A DNA stretch of 64,000 bases from Uruburuella suis (GCF_004341385.1 NZ_SLXE01000015.1:5362-69361); one strand, 5' to 3'. Positions 8,391-16,799 are shown, counted from the first letter of the stretch. Numbers and translations are program-made. The notes: generated by a model from the sequence alone, not told the origin.

Positions 8391-8582
8391 TTCACACCTC
8401 CTGATATTGAAATATTGTTTTTTAAACAAGTGCTTATTCAATTTAAGGCCGTCTGAAACTTTTTTCACCGAGCCGCCAAACGTGTGCGTGGCTGCGCCAC
8501 ATACCCTACCGCGGGGCAACGCTTGCTTGTTTCATGTGCGGGGTGTGTGCCATCGGCGCGTACGCGTTTTTCGGGTTAAACC
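8391..8582. repeat. Repeat-filled gap between dmpI and dmpQ
   Basis: 192 bp containing one uptake sequence and two degenerate copies of the GTGCGTGGC...GCCACA...CCCTAC repeat (about 8483-8512 and, inverted, 8535-8565). This looks like an insertion of miniature repeats into the operon. Confidence 0.55.
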
Positions 8583-8774
8583 CTAACGCCCGCGCGCTTT
8601 GGCCGATTCACCGGCGATGCCGAAATGCTGTTTGGGCATTTCATTAATCAGCACCCGCACCGATTCTTTCGGCGCATCGAGCGCGCGCACCAGCGCTTCG
8701 GTTACTTCACGAATCACGGCTTCTTTTTGCGCATCGCTGCGGCCTTCCATCATGTGTATCTGCACAATCGGCAT
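8583..8774 (-). CDS. dmpI: 4-oxalocrotonate tautomerase
   Basis: 63 aa, the classic short tautomerase. Converts 2-hydroxymuconate to 2-oxo-3-hexenedioate. The catalytic Pro1 is exposed after Met removal (MPIVQIHMMEGRSDAQK) and the conserved Arg11 and Arg39 equivalents are present (EGRSD; ESVRVLINEMP). By family knowledge it works as a hexamer. GGAGAAAAAC precedes the ATG. It lies between dmpH and dmpQ, each gap filled by repeats. Confidence 0.95.
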   Translation of the reverse strand: MPIVQIHMMEGRSDAQKEAVIREVTEALVRALDAPKESVRVLINEMPKQHFGIAGESAKARGR

Positions 8775-8786
8775 GTTTTTCTCCTT

Positions 8787-8854
8787 ATTCCCATCCCCAA
8801 AAGCAACCTTGCTGCGTTGTTTCGCCTTGCAAGCTTACTTTTTTGAATGGGTAT
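8787..8854. repeat. Short miniature element with ATACCCAT-type ends
   Basis: 68 bp between dmpH and dmpI. The ends are inverted (ATTCCCATCCCC and TTGAATGGGTAT), with inner sequence like the CGCCTTGCAAGCTTACTTTTTT arm of the larger ATACC(C/A)AT elements at 46.3 and 50.3 kb. Confidence 0.6.
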
Positions 8855-8869
8855 GATTTGTGAACCGTT

Positions 8870-9661
8870 TTACTCAACGCGCCCGCTGATGCTGCCCAAG
8901 CCCTGATAGCGCACGCTGAAAGAATCGCCTTTGTTTACCTGCACCGCCGCGGTGATGGCGCCCACCATCACAAAGCTGCCGGCCGGCAGATATTCGCCGC
9001 GCTCGGCCAGCATATTGGCCAGCATCGCCACCGAAGCGGCGGGGTGGCCGAGCACGGCGGCACCGGCACCGGTTTGCACCACTTGGCCGTTGATTTCCAT
9101 CACCACGCCCAGCGTTTTCAAATCCAGCTCATGCACCGGCCGGGCGCGGCCGCCCGTGATAAAGCGACTGGAGGAAGAGTTGTCGGCAATCACCGATTTC
9201 AGGTCGAATTTGAAATCTTTGTAGCGCGAGTCGATCACTTCCAGCGCCGGCACCACAAAATCGGTGGCAGCGAGCACATCGCCGATGTGGCAGCCGGGGC
9301 CTTTCAAATCGGCTTTGGTCACAAAAGCCAGCTCGGCTTCGATTTTCGGGTGGATGAGTTCGTCATACACAATCGCGCCGCCGTCGGGCACGCTGAAATA
9401 GTCGGCCAAAAAGCCGTAGCAAGGCTGGGCAACGCCCATCTGGCTCATTTTCGCCCACGAGGTGAGCCCCATTTTCATGCCCACGATTTTGGTGCCGCGT
9501 GCTTCTTTGCGGCGGCGGATCGCCCACTGAATATCAAACGCATCTTGATAATCCATATCGGGAAAATCATCGGTGATTTTGGTCACTTCGAAAGCCTGCA
9601 ATTCGGCGTTTTCCAAGTGCTCGGCCAATTCTGCAATCTGCAGGGTGTTTAAGGTGCTCAT
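8870..9661 (-). CDS. dmpH: 2-oxo-3-hexenedioate (4-oxalocrotonate) decarboxylase
   Basis: 263 aa. Mg-dependent decarboxylation of 4-oxalocrotonate to 2-hydroxypenta-2,4-dienoate. It matches DmpH throughout: RRRKEARGTKIVGMKMGLTSWAKM (split here), GFLADYFSVPDGG, IHPKIEAELAFVTK, GPGCHIGDVLAATD, VIDSRYKDFKFDL, RFITGGRARP, and TGAGAAVLGHPAASVAMLAN. These features separate it from the paralogous hydratase dmpE. Its ATG overlaps the dmpG stop codon (ATGA), so the two are probably translationally coupled. By family knowledge it forms a complex with the hydratase. Confidence 0.95.
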   Translation of the reverse strand: MSTLNTLQIAELAEHLENAELQAFEVTKITDDFPDMDYQDAFDIQWAIRRRKEARGTKIVGMKMGLTSWAKMSQMGVAQPCYGFLADYFSVPDGGAIVYDELIHPKIEAELAFVTKADLKGPGCHIGDVLAATDFVVPALEVIDSRYKDFKFDLKSVIADNSSSSRFITGGRARPVHELDLKTLGVVMEINGQVVQTGAGAAVLGHPAASVAMLANMLAERGEYLPAGSFVMVGAITAAVQVNKGDSFSVRYQGLGSISGRVE

Positions 9662-10689
9662 GCGCGGTGTCCTTTCTGTTTGGCCATGGTTAAGGCCAAG
9701 TCTTCAATCATGTCTTCCTGCCCGCCCACGGTGCCGCGGCGGCCCAATTCCACCAAAATATCGCGCGCGCTCACGCCGTATTTCTGCTCGGCGCGCTTGG
9801 CAAACAGCAAAAAAGAGGAATACACGCCGGCATAGCCCAGCGTGAGCGCGTTGCGGTCGATGCGGATCGGGTGCTCCATCATCGGCACCACAATGTCTTC
9901 GGCCGCATCCATGATTTTGTAGAGATCGATGCCGTGCTCGGCACCCATGCGCTCGAGCACCGCCACCAACACTTCCAGCGGCGTGTTGCCCGCGCCTGCG
10001 CCCAGGCCGGCCACGGAGCCGTCGATGCGCAGCGCACCGGCTTCCAGCGCGGCGAGCGAGTTGGCAATGCCCATGCCCAAATTGTGGTGGCCGTGAAAGC
10101 CGATTTCGGTTTCAGACTTGAGCGCTTGGCGCAGTGCGCCGATTTTTTGCGACACTTCATCAGGCAGCATGTAGCCCGCCGAATCGGTGCAATAAATGCA
10201 GTTGGCGCCATAGCCTTCCATCAGCTTGGCCTGCGCCACGATTGTTTCAGACGGCACCATATGCGCCATCATCAAAAAGCCCACCGTGTCCAGCCCCAAA
10301 TCGGCGGCTTTGCTGATGTGTTGCTGCGACACATCGGCCTCGGTGCAATGGGTGGCCACGCGTATGCACGACACGCCCAAATCTTTGGCCATCAAAAGGT
10401 GATCCACCGTGCCGATGCCGGGCAAAAGCAGCGCGGAAACCTTGGCCTGCTTCATTTTCGGCACCACCGCGCCCAGATAGGCTTCGTCGCTGTGGGCGGG
10501 AAAACCGTAATTAAGCGAAGCGCCGCCCAAGCCGTCGCCGTGGGTGACTTCAATCATCGGCATGCCGGCTTCATCAAGCGCCGTGGCCACGGCCACCATT
10601 TCATCCAGCGAAATCTGATGGCGCTTGGCGTGCATGCCGTCGCGCAGGCTCATATCGTGCAAAATGGCTTTTTTACCTTGCAAATTCAT
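9658..10689 (-). CDS. dmpG: 4-hydroxy-2-oxovalerate aldolase
   Basis: 343 aa. Splits 4-hydroxy-2-oxovalerate into pyruvate and acetaldehyde. HMG-CoA-lyase-like TIM barrel: LHDMSLRDGMHAKRHQ (catalytic Arg-Asp), EVTHGDGLGGAS, and the metal-binding GFHGHHNLGMGIANS. By family knowledge it forms a channelling heterotetramer with the acylating acetaldehyde dehydrogenase encoded just upstream (dmpF, 15 bp away). GGAG precedes the ATG. An uptake-sequence core lies inside the coding region near 10243. Confidence 0.96.
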   Translation of the reverse strand: MNLQGKKAILHDMSLRDGMHAKRHQISLDEMVAVATALDEAGMPMIEVTHGDGLGGASLNYGFPAHSDEAYLGAVVPKMKQAKVSALLLPGIGTVDHLLMAKDLGVSCIRVATHCTEADVSQQHISKAADLGLDTVGFLMMAHMVPSETIVAQAKLMEGYGANCIYCTDSAGYMLPDEVSQKIGALRQALKSETEIGFHGHHNLGMGIANSLAALEAGALRIDGSVAGLGAGAGNTPLEVLVAVLERMGAEHGIDLYKIMDAAEDIVVPMMEHPIRIDRNALTLGYAGVYSSFLLFAKRAEQKYGVSARDILVELGRRGTVGGQEDMIEDLALTMAKQKGHRA

Positions 10690-10704
10690 GGTTTTCTCCT
10701 TAAT

Positions 10705-11613
10705 TCAACGCGCCGGCAGTTTCAGACGGCCTTGAGCCGCTTCTTCGGCAAACATCTCGGCCGTGCGCAATGCGGCGGCGGTCATGATGTCGAGGTTGCC
10801 GGCATATTCGGGCAGAAAGTCGCCCAAGCCGCGCACTTCCATAAACACCGACACTTTATTGCCGTCAAACACAGGGCCATTTACCAGCGTGTAGCCCGGC
10901 ACATAGCGCTGCACTTCGGCCACCATCTGCTTAACCGATTCGGTGATGGCCGCCTGATCGGGCTCGGTTTCGGTGAGGCAGTGAATGGTGTCGCGCATCA
11001 TCAGCGGCGGCTCGGCCGGGTTGATGATGATGATGGCTTTGCCCTCTTTCGCGCCGCCCACCGAAGCCACGGCCGCGGCGGTGGTGCGGGTGAATTCATC
11101 AATGTTGGCGCGCGTGCCCGGCCCCACCGATTTGGACGACACCGTGGCCACAATTTCGCCATACGCCACCGGCTGCACGCGCGACACCGCCGCCACAATC
11201 GGCACCGTGGCCTGGCCGCCGCAAGTGACCATATTTACATTCATTTCCAACTTATCGGCATGCGCGCGCAGATTCACCGGCGGCACGCAGAAAGGGCCGA
11301 TGGCTGCGGGCGTGAGGTCTATCATCATCACGCCCAATTCATTGAGCTTGCGGCTGTTTTCCGCGTGGGCATAAGCCGAAGTGGCATCGAAAGCGATGCG
11401 GATATCGTCGGCCAACACATGCTCAAGCAAGCCGTCCACACCCGTGGCGCAAGCCTTGATGCCCATTTCGGCGGCACGTTTGAGGCCGGCGGATTCAGAG
11501 TCGATGCCCACCATCCACACCGGCTCTATCCATGCCGAGCGCTGCATTTTCATCAGCAAATCGGTGCCGATATTGCCCGGCCCGATAATGGCCGCTTTTA
11601 ATTTTTGGTTCAC
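10705..11613 (-). CDS. dmpF: Acetaldehyde dehydrogenase (acylating)
   Basis: 302 aa. Oxidises acetaldehyde with CoA and NAD to acetyl-CoA. It starts with the Rossmann motif AAIIGPGNIGTDL. It has the catalytic Cys in NMVTCGGQATVPI and KSVGPGTRANIDEFTRTT. The start codon is GTG at 11613, with AGAGGAAAC upstream at proper spacing. It is the second half of the DmpFG channelling complex. Its position right after dmpP, rather than after dmpE as in Pseudomonas CF600, is a rearrangement. Confidence 0.95.
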   Translation of the reverse strand: MNQKLKAAIIGPGNIGTDLLMKMQRSAWIEPVWMVGIDSESAGLKRAAEMGIKACATGVDGLLEHVLADDIRIAFDATSAYAHAENSRKLNELGVMMIDLTPAAIGPFCVPPVNLRAHADKLEMNVNMVTCGGQATVPIVAAVSRVQPVAYGEIVATVSSKSVGPGTRANIDEFTRTTAAAVASVGGAKEGKAIIIINPAEPPLMMRDTIHCLTETEPDQAAITESVKQMVAEVQRYVPGYTLVNGPVFDGNKVSVFMEVRGLGDFLPEYAGNLDIMTAAALRTAEMFAEEAAQGRLKLPAR

Positions 11614-11635
11614 GACTGTTTCCTCTTGTATTTGG

Positions 11636-11676
11636 CTTTCAGACGGCCTCTGATTTCATACAGGCCGTCTGAAAAG
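11636..11676. terminator. Inverted uptake sequences between dmpP and dmpF
   Basis: TTTCAGACGGCC and AGGCCGTCTGAAAA face each other over a ~15-nt loop. This could partly terminate or attenuate transcription between the hydroxylase and lower-pathway genes. Confidence 0.45.
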
Positions 11677-11693
11677 CCTTGTGGTTTGCCAAA

Positions 11694-12755
11694 TCAAATC
11701 TTTTTAAACAAAGCCGAACGGGTGGCGCTGCTGCCGTCGGCGGCGGTGAGAAAGCGCTCCATATGAATATCGCGCTCAAACAGGCGGCTCTGCATCAGCG
11801 TGGACACGGCCGCATCAATCATCGGCGGCGGCCCGCACAAATAAGCCTTGTGGCCGCTGCATCGGCGGCTGAAATAATCGGCCACGGCTTCGTGCACAAA
11901 GCCGTGAAAGCCCTGCCAGTTATCCTCCGGCAATGCGGCGTTGAGCGCGGGAGGAATATAGTGAAACTGCTCATGCGCCGCGGCCAGCGCTTCAAAGCGC
12001 TCGCGGTGGTAAAGCTCGGCCACATTGCGCGCGCCTTGGAAAAGATAGATTTGGCGCGCATCGCCCTCTTCGATTAAATCGAGAATCATCGCTTCGGGGC
12101 TCGACAAACCGGAGCCGCCGGCGATAAAAATCACATCTTGCGCATCGGATTTGCGCACGAAAAACTGCCCGTAAGGCCCTGATAAATCGAGCGTGTCGCC
12201 CACTTTCAATTGCTCGTGCAGCCAAGTGGTGGCCGCGCCGCCTTCCACCTTGCGCACATGCAATTCAACCGTGCCGCCCTGCGAGGGCGGGTTGGCAATC
12301 GAAAAAGCGCGCGTGCCCTCCACGCCCGGCACTTGCAGATTGATGTATTGCCCCGCCTGAAACGGCATATAGCGGTCAAGCTTGAGCGTGATGCCCAGTA
12401 TGGTGGGCGAGAGCATGGCCAGCGCCCTTACTTCGGCTTGATAATCCTGCACCGGATGGCCGGCGAAATCGGGGTCGACATCAATATCGGCTTCGATGGT
12501 CATATCCGATTCGGGCAGGCAGCAGCAGGCCAACACCTTGCCCTCGTCGCGCTCCACATCCATCAGCGCAAACGAAGAAGCATTGCCCGCATCACCAAAG
12601 CCCTCGAGCACCTGCACTTTGCAGGTGCCGCAAGTGCCGTGGCCGCAGGCAAACGGCAGCCACACGCCTTGGCGCAGCGCCGCAGCCAGAATGGTTTGGC
12701 CCTCTTCCACTTCGATCACATCGCCGGTGGGCTCAACAGTTACTTGATAGCTCAT
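11694..12755 (-). CDS. dmpP: Phenol hydroxylase reductase component P5
   Basis: 353 aa, normal length. Passes electrons from NADH through FAD and a plant-type 2Fe-2S cluster to the oxygenase. The N-terminal ferredoxin domain has FACGHGTCGTCKVQV plus a distal Cys (KVLACCCLPESD). The FAD domain has RAFSIANPPSQGG (RxxS) and the NAD domain has FIAGGSGLSSPEAMI and AYLCGPPPMIDA. Start ATG has AAGGAAAC. It is separated from dmpO by 385 bp of repeats, unlike the tight spacing of the other hydroxylase genes. Confidence 0.96.
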   Translation of the reverse strand: MSYQVTVEPTGDVIEVEEGQTILAAALRQGVWLPFACGHGTCGTCKVQVLEGFGDAGNASSFALMDVERDEGKVLACCCLPESDMTIEADIDVDPDFAGHPVQDYQAEVRALAMLSPTILGITLKLDRYMPFQAGQYINLQVPGVEGTRAFSIANPPSQGGTVELHVRKVEGGAATTWLHEQLKVGDTLDLSGPYGQFFVRKSDAQDVIFIAGGSGLSSPEAMILDLIEEGDARQIYLFQGARNVAELYHRERFEALAAAHEQFHYIPPALNAALPEDNWQGFHGFVHEAVADYFSRRCSGHKAYLCGPPPMIDAAVSTLMQSRLFERDIHMERFLTAADGSSATRSALFKKI

Positions 12756-13140
12756 GGCTTGTTTCCTTATTTCCCATCACAAATCGCTTGGTTTTCAAAA
12801 AGCGGCGGTTTTCAAATCTGCCGGTTTGCACGCTCACCCCCCATATCAACTGCGTCGGTCGGGTTCTCGAATCCGACACTTGTTCGTAGAACAAGCTTTT
12901 CAGGGTTGCGGCGAATGTCGGATTCGAGAATCCGACCTACAGCTGAAGCCCGAAATGTTTCAGACGGCCTTACACGCTTATCACCTACTATTCGGGCGGG
13001 TACAAATGCTTGAACAGCTGCAATCTTTCAGACGGCCTGTCATCCAACCCCCTCACCCTCAGGGAAAAGGCTGGAGTGAGGCTGGCAAACCGCAGGTTTA
13101 CATCACCCCACATGCCATATCGCGCCAAATCCCTACCCGC
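12756..13140. repeat. 385-bp repeat-filled gap inside the operon (dmpO-dmpP)
   Basis: No gene is seen. It contains a complete ~88-bp element (12853-12940) with two near-palindromic GTCGG...CCGAC arms and the CTTGTTCGTAGAACAAG centre, followed by two single uptake sequences (about 12958 and 13028). The remaining ~110 bp before dmpO has no recognisable feature. Confidence 0.7.
12853..12940. repeat. GTCGGATTC palindrome element
   Basis: Left arm GTCGGTCGGGTTCTCGAATC, centre with inverted CTTGTTC/GAACAAG, right arm GTCGGATTCGAGAATCCGAC. Same family as the copies at 45.70 and 56.55 kb. Confidence 0.75.
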
Positions 13141-13503
13141 TCACACGCCGCTGCCCTGCCAGCCGTTGAGGCCGGGGGTTTTGAAACGCAGCAGCGATTT
13201 ATGGTCGAAGCCGAGCTCAGCCAGGGTTTTGCCGTCATCGGGCTGCAAGGGCGCATCGTTGAGCTGCCATTGCACTTCGCTCCATTTGATGTGCTCGAAA
13301 TCGGGATGCTGGCCGAAGCCTTCTGCCAGCACTTGCTCGCGCAAGGCCTGAAAAGGCATATCGGGCGGCAGCGGAAAGGTTTTGGCGGCGCAAAACAGCA
13401 AATGCTCGTCCCAGCCCACATAAACAATAATGTTGCCGCCGAAGTTTTCGCGGCGGTCGCGGATGTCGCCGCGGTAATCGGGGGTGATGGCTTTAACCGG
13501 CAT
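13141..13503 (-). CDS. dmpO: Phenol hydroxylase component P4
   Basis: 120 aa from MPVKAITPDYRGD, the start supported by GAGGAGAAA; the open frame extends upstream but into repeats. DmpO is one of the three oxygenase subunits (the small gamma-type subunit) of the multicomponent phenol hydroxylase that turns phenol to catechol. The motifs NIIVYVGWDEHLLFCAAKTFP and a C-terminal KTPGLNGWQGSGV are typical for the family. Located between dmpN and dmpP, as in Pseudomonas. Confidence 0.93.
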   Translation of the reverse strand: MPVKAITPDYRGDIRDRRENFGGNIIVYVGWDEHLLFCAAKTFPLPPDMPFQALREQVLAEGFGQHPDFEHIKWSEVQWQLNDAPLQPDDGKTLAELGFDHKSLLRFKTPGLNGWQGSGV

Positions 13504-13534
13504 GGTGTTTCTCCTCAGTTTTGTTGTTTTGTTT

Positions 13535-13570
13535 TCAGACGGCCTGTGTCGGCTTGAGGCCGTCTGAACG
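13535..13570. repeat. Inverted uptake sequences between dmpN and dmpO
   Basis: TTTCAGACGGCC and GGCCGTCTGAA face each other over a ~13-nt loop within the operon. Confidence 0.5.
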
Positions 13571-13577
13571 TTTGGGT

Positions 13578-15083
13578 TTAAGCCGCGCCTTTTTTCCATT
13601 CGTTCCAGCGCCGCTCGTCGGGCGAGCCTTTCATGTCGAGGTTGTCGGCACCCACATTGATGCGGTAATACTCACTCAACACTTTTTCCAAATCCGCGCC
13701 CCCACAGTTGCCCTGCAAAATCTGGTGCACCGGCAGCCAGGCTTGGGCGAATTTTTCAGGCTCGTTCACAAAAATATCGTGACAGCCGTCGGAGCACATG
13801 TGGTAGCGCTCGCCTTCAAACATGGCGTTGCGGTAGCTGATTTGGCCGGGGTCGCTCTGCATTTCGGTGAAGCCCATCGGCACTTGGCACACTTGGCACA
13901 GCTGCGGCAGGCCGCTGGAATAAAAGCGCTTGCCTTCGGCTTCCATTTTTTTGGCCAATTCCCAACGCGGGCGGTAGTATCGGTCGAAAGTTTCAGGGTA
14001 TTTTTCGCTCAGCCAATCGAGCTCTTCATCGGTGGGAATCCAGGTGTGGAAGCCCGCCGCATGGCCGAAGTTGTAGAAAATCCACCACGCTTGATGCGAA
14101 ATGTGTTCTTTTTCTTTTTCAATCACTTCGCTGTATTTGGGCGCGCGGATGCCGTAGCGGGCCAAATCTTTGAAAAGCGCGCCGCCGGCTTCTTCGAAAT
14201 ACACTTCCCAAGCTTCTTTCCACGACATCACTTTGTTGGGCAGCATGTAGTCCATCATCATCGCCACGATGGAAAGCAGCCGCGTGCCGCGCCAAAACCA
14301 TTTGTCTATCCACATTTGCACGATGGGCAGGTTGTCTTCGTGCTGCTCAAGCAGGAATTTGATGATTTCGAGGCCGAGCGTCATGTGGCGGGCTTCGTCG
14401 GATTGGGCGCTGAAGCCAAACGTCACCGTGGCCATGTCGCCGTTGTGCGCCGCGCCCGACATAAAGGGCACAAACAAAAGATTGGTCAGCACGTATTCAA
14501 ACGAAAAGCTGATGGCGAGCAGAAATTCAAACGGCCCGGCCGAGCGCGCGTCTTCAAAAAACGATTTGGGCACGGAGAGATACCACACGCGGTCGTGCAT
14601 ATGGCTCCAATCCTGAAAGCCGTCGAAGAATTTGTTGTAATGGCTCATGGCGTGGATTTGCGTTTGCACATGGCGCAATTCGTCGATCGACTGCATCTGG
14701 CAGGCAATGCGCGCGCCGATGCCGCCGAATTGCCGCCCCACATGGGCATAGCCCTGAAAAGCCTGATATTCGAGCGGGGTTACGCCGGTGAGGAAAATCT
14801 TGATGGCGTTGAGATAGCGCGGGTCGGAAATATTCATTTGGCCGTTGTTTTGCGCAAATGCATCGAAAATGGCATAAAGTTTTTTCTCTTTTTCGGCTTG
14901 GTATTTCCAATAAGCATCCATGGTGAGGCGGAATGGGTCTTCCCATTTCGACCAATCGGTGATTTTGATGCCCTCGAAATCTTCATAAGGGAATGCCTGT
15001 TTGCGCTCTTGATAGGAAAATTCCCAATCCAAATCGCGGGTGAGCAGGCGGTATTTGTCTTTAATATTGAGCTTGGCTGCCAT
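13578..15083 (-). CDS. dmpN: Phenol hydroxylase alpha subunit P3 (diiron oxygenase)
   Basis: 501 aa (about 517 in Pseudomonas). It holds the bacterial-multicomponent-monooxygenase diiron site with all six ligands visible: Glu105 (TPLEYQ), Glu135 and His138 (DELRH), Glu196 (SFEYVL), Glu230 and His233 (SDEARH). It activates O2 to hydroxylate phenol. A C-terminal YHM-type segment with CQVCQVP and YHMCSDGCHD forms the family's structural zinc region. AGAGGAG precedes the ATG. The protein appears intact, so the catalytic subunit has not decayed despite the broken regulator. Confidence 0.97.
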   Translation of the reverse strand: MAAKLNIKDKYRLLTRDLDWEFSYQERKQAFPYEDFEGIKITDWSKWEDPFRLTMDAYWKYQAEKEKKLYAIFDAFAQNNGQMNISDPRYLNAIKIFLTGVTPLEYQAFQGYAHVGRQFGGIGARIACQMQSIDELRHVQTQIHAMSHYNKFFDGFQDWSHMHDRVWYLSVPKSFFEDARSAGPFEFLLAISFSFEYVLTNLLFVPFMSGAAHNGDMATVTFGFSAQSDEARHMTLGLEIIKFLLEQHEDNLPIVQMWIDKWFWRGTRLLSIVAMMMDYMLPNKVMSWKEAWEVYFEEAGGALFKDLARYGIRAPKYSEVIEKEKEHISHQAWWIFYNFGHAAGFHTWIPTDEELDWLSEKYPETFDRYYRPRWELAKKMEAEGKRFYSSGLPQLCQVCQVPMGFTEMQSDPGQISYRNAMFEGERYHMCSDGCHDIFVNEPEKFAQAWLPVHQILQGNCGGADLEKVLSEYYRINVGADNLDMKGSPDERRWNEWKKGAA

Positions 15084-15109
15084 TTGTGTTTTCTCCTCTG
15101 CCCAGCCGC

Positions 15110-15379
15110 TTAGCGCTGCCAGCTCAGGCTGAATTGTTCGTCGTCTTCATCCACGTTGCCGCCGATGGTGATCAAATTAAGATGCAATTCCTGCACATCC
15201 CAGCTTTGGCCGAGCTTCTCTTCCACCGTGCTGCGGCGCACCACCAGCGAATCTTCGCGCTCCATGCGTATCATCGCGGGCTGGTAAATCACGGTCACGT
15301 TGGGGTTGTCGGCTTCCACCGCTTCCACGATGTAGCGCGACAAATCGTTGTCTTGCAGCGCCAGATATACTTTCGACAT
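15110..15379 (-). CDS. dmpM: Phenol hydroxylase regulatory (effector) protein P2
   Basis: 89 aa from MSKVYLALQDND, preceded by AAGGAGAAAGTG; the longer open frame upstream overlaps dmpL and is not used. DmpM is the cofactor-less effector protein that binds the hydroxylase and controls electron transfer and substrate access. Length and the segments YIVEAVEADNPNVTV and HLNLITIGGNVDEDDEQF agree with the family. Confidence 0.94.
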   Translation of the reverse strand: MSKVYLALQDNDLSRYIVEAVEADNPNVTVIYQPAMIRMEREDSLVVRRSTVEEKLGQSWDVQELHLNLITIGGNVDEDDEQFSLSWQR

Positions 15380-15399
15380 CACTTTCTCCTTATCTTTTT

Positions 15400-16395
15400 T
15401 CAGACGGCCACGCCGGCTTTGGCGGCGCGTTTGCCGATTTCTTCTGCCGCAGCGCTCATTGCGCCCTCTGCCGCATCGCCCAGCAAAGCTTCGGCCACTT
15501 CGCCATAAGCCGCGGCCACTTGCGGCTGCCATTTTTCCAGCCAGCCGGCCAGCAAGGCGCGGTTGGCTTCACTCTCGGCGGCGGCGGCTTTAAACACGCT
15601 GTCGCTCCAGGCGGAAATGTCTTTCAGGCAGTCGTGCATAAATTCGGTGAGCATGGCCATATCGCGCGCACCTTGTCCGGCCAACGCCTGCTCGAGGCCG
15701 GTGTAGAAAATCTGGCGGATGTGGCTGTCTACCAGCAAAGCCTGCACCCAAAAAAGCGCAAACCAATCTTGCTCCACCAGCATCTCTTCGCACAAAGCGC
15801 GCACGCCCTGCCAAGCCGGGTGGCTCATCCATATTTCTTTGGCCTCGGCCAGCGATTGGCCGCTGTTACCGTCGAGCAGCAGGCCGATGCGCGACAAGTA
15901 TTGCGCCATGCCCATCCGGTCCATGCCGGCATAAAGGCAGGCCTGCGTGATGGCGGTGCCGTAGCCGTAGGCCGCGCCCGACATATGGTTCAGATTGGCG
16001 GTTTGCTCCACATGCCGCAGCGGCAGCAGGCCGAACACCACCGCTTTGCGCGCTTCTTCGCCGATAAAGCCGGCCAAATCGCGCTTTTCGAAAAAAGCAT
16101 AATTGTGTTCGGCCGCATCCTGCATACGGGCGCGGTTTTGCACATAAGCGCCGTAGTAAAACTGGCGCGGGTCGCGCAAGGCATACCAATCGGCCATTTC
16201 CAGCGCGGTGTAGTGCTTGTCGTTCAGCTCTTTTTGCGGCTGCCACAGCGGCCGATAGTGAAAATTGGCGGTGGCCTGCGCATCATAAGTGGCTTCCTGA
16301 TAGCGGGTGGCCGGCTTTTCACCGAAACGGCGCGCAATATTGGCATAGGTGTGGCGCACCGGCGCGATGGTGGCGGTTTTGATTTCCAGAGTCAT
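15400..16395 (-). CDS. dmpL: Phenol hydroxylase beta subunit P1
   Basis: 331 aa from MTLEIKTATIAPVRHTYANI, with GCAGGAG upstream; an earlier in-frame ATG at 16479 overlaps dmpK and is less likely. It is the ferritin-fold beta subunit of the oxygenase, without the iron ligands. Family-like stretches include YQEATYDAQATANFHYRPLW, WYALRDPRQFYYGAYVQNRA and LSRIGLLLDGNSGQSL. Neighbours dmpK and dmpM are closely spaced, so the trio is co-translated. Confidence 0.95.
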   Translation of the reverse strand: MTLEIKTATIAPVRHTYANIARRFGEKPATRYQEATYDAQATANFHYRPLWQPQKELNDKHYTALEMADWYALRDPRQFYYGAYVQNRARMQDAAEHNYAFFEKRDLAGFIGEEARKAVVFGLLPLRHVEQTANLNHMSGAAYGYGTAITQACLYAGMDRMGMAQYLSRIGLLLDGNSGQSLAEAKEIWMSHPAWQGVRALCEEMLVEQDWFALFWVQALLVDSHIRQIFYTGLEQALAGQGARDMAMLTEFMHDCLKDISAWSDSVFKAAAAESEANRALLAGWLEKWQPQVAAAYGEVAEALLGDAAEGAMSAAAEEIGKRAAKAGVAV

Positions 16396-16418
16396 ACAAA
16401 GCTCCTGCAAGATGGGTT

Positions 16419-16709
16419 TCAGACGGCCTGCTGCTCTTGATGCAGCGGCCCCACAAGGGTGTTTTCGCCGTAGCGCCATTTTTCGGCCTCGGCATCGTTT
16501 TGCGCCATTTGCGCCGCACTCATTTCCACCACTTCGTTGTGGCGGCAGAAATCGGCAAAGCTTTGCGGCGGCATAATCAATTCCACATAAAGCGTCGGGT
16601 CGTTGATGGCAAAATCAAACTCCACAAAACGCGCCCCCGGCTCACTGCGTATGCGGATGTATTTCACCAGCCCGCCGGCAGCCTGATTTCTTAATTTATT
16701 TTTTTTCAT
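16419..16709 (-). CDS. dmpK: Phenol hydroxylase assembly protein P0
   Basis: 96 aa from MKKNKLRNQAAGGLVKYI, chosen because GGGAGA stands just before it and because the longer frame would run through the sigma-54 promoter. DmpK is small and dispensable for catalysis but helps assemble the active iron-loaded hydroxylase, by family knowledge. Typical features are KYIRIRSEPGARFVEFDFAI and the IMPPQSFADFCR segment. It is the first gene of the operon. Confidence 0.92.
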   Translation of the reverse strand: MKKNKLRNQAAGGLVKYIRIRSEPGARFVEFDFAINDPTLYVELIMPPQSFADFCRHNEVVEMSAAQMAQNDAEAEKWRYGENTLVGPLHQEQQAV

Positions 16710-16750
16710 ACATTTCTCCCGAAAAATCCAAGCAGCTTTACATTTAGCAA

Positions 16751-16767
16751 AGCAAATCATGTGCCAA
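16751..16767 (-). promoter_or_regulatory. Sigma-54 (-24/-12) promoter of the phenol operon
   Basis: On the minus strand the sequence TTGGCACATGATTTGCT matches the sigma-54 consensus TGGCAC-N5-TTGCW, with exactly ten bases between the GG and GC. The GC lies 43 bases upstream of the dmpK start codon, leaving room for a short leader with the GGGAGA ribosome-binding site. Confidence 0.9.
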
Positions 16768-16799
16768 CTTTTAAAAAACAATATACAATATTGATATAT

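Noticed and set aside
9871..11601. A 576-codon plus-strand open frame
   Set aside because: It is the mirror frame of dmpF and dmpG; His-rich, no known motif and no ribosome-binding site. High GC makes long shadow frames common here.
13521..15113. A 530-codon plus-strand open frame
   Set aside because: Antisense to dmpN, which has all six diiron ligands.
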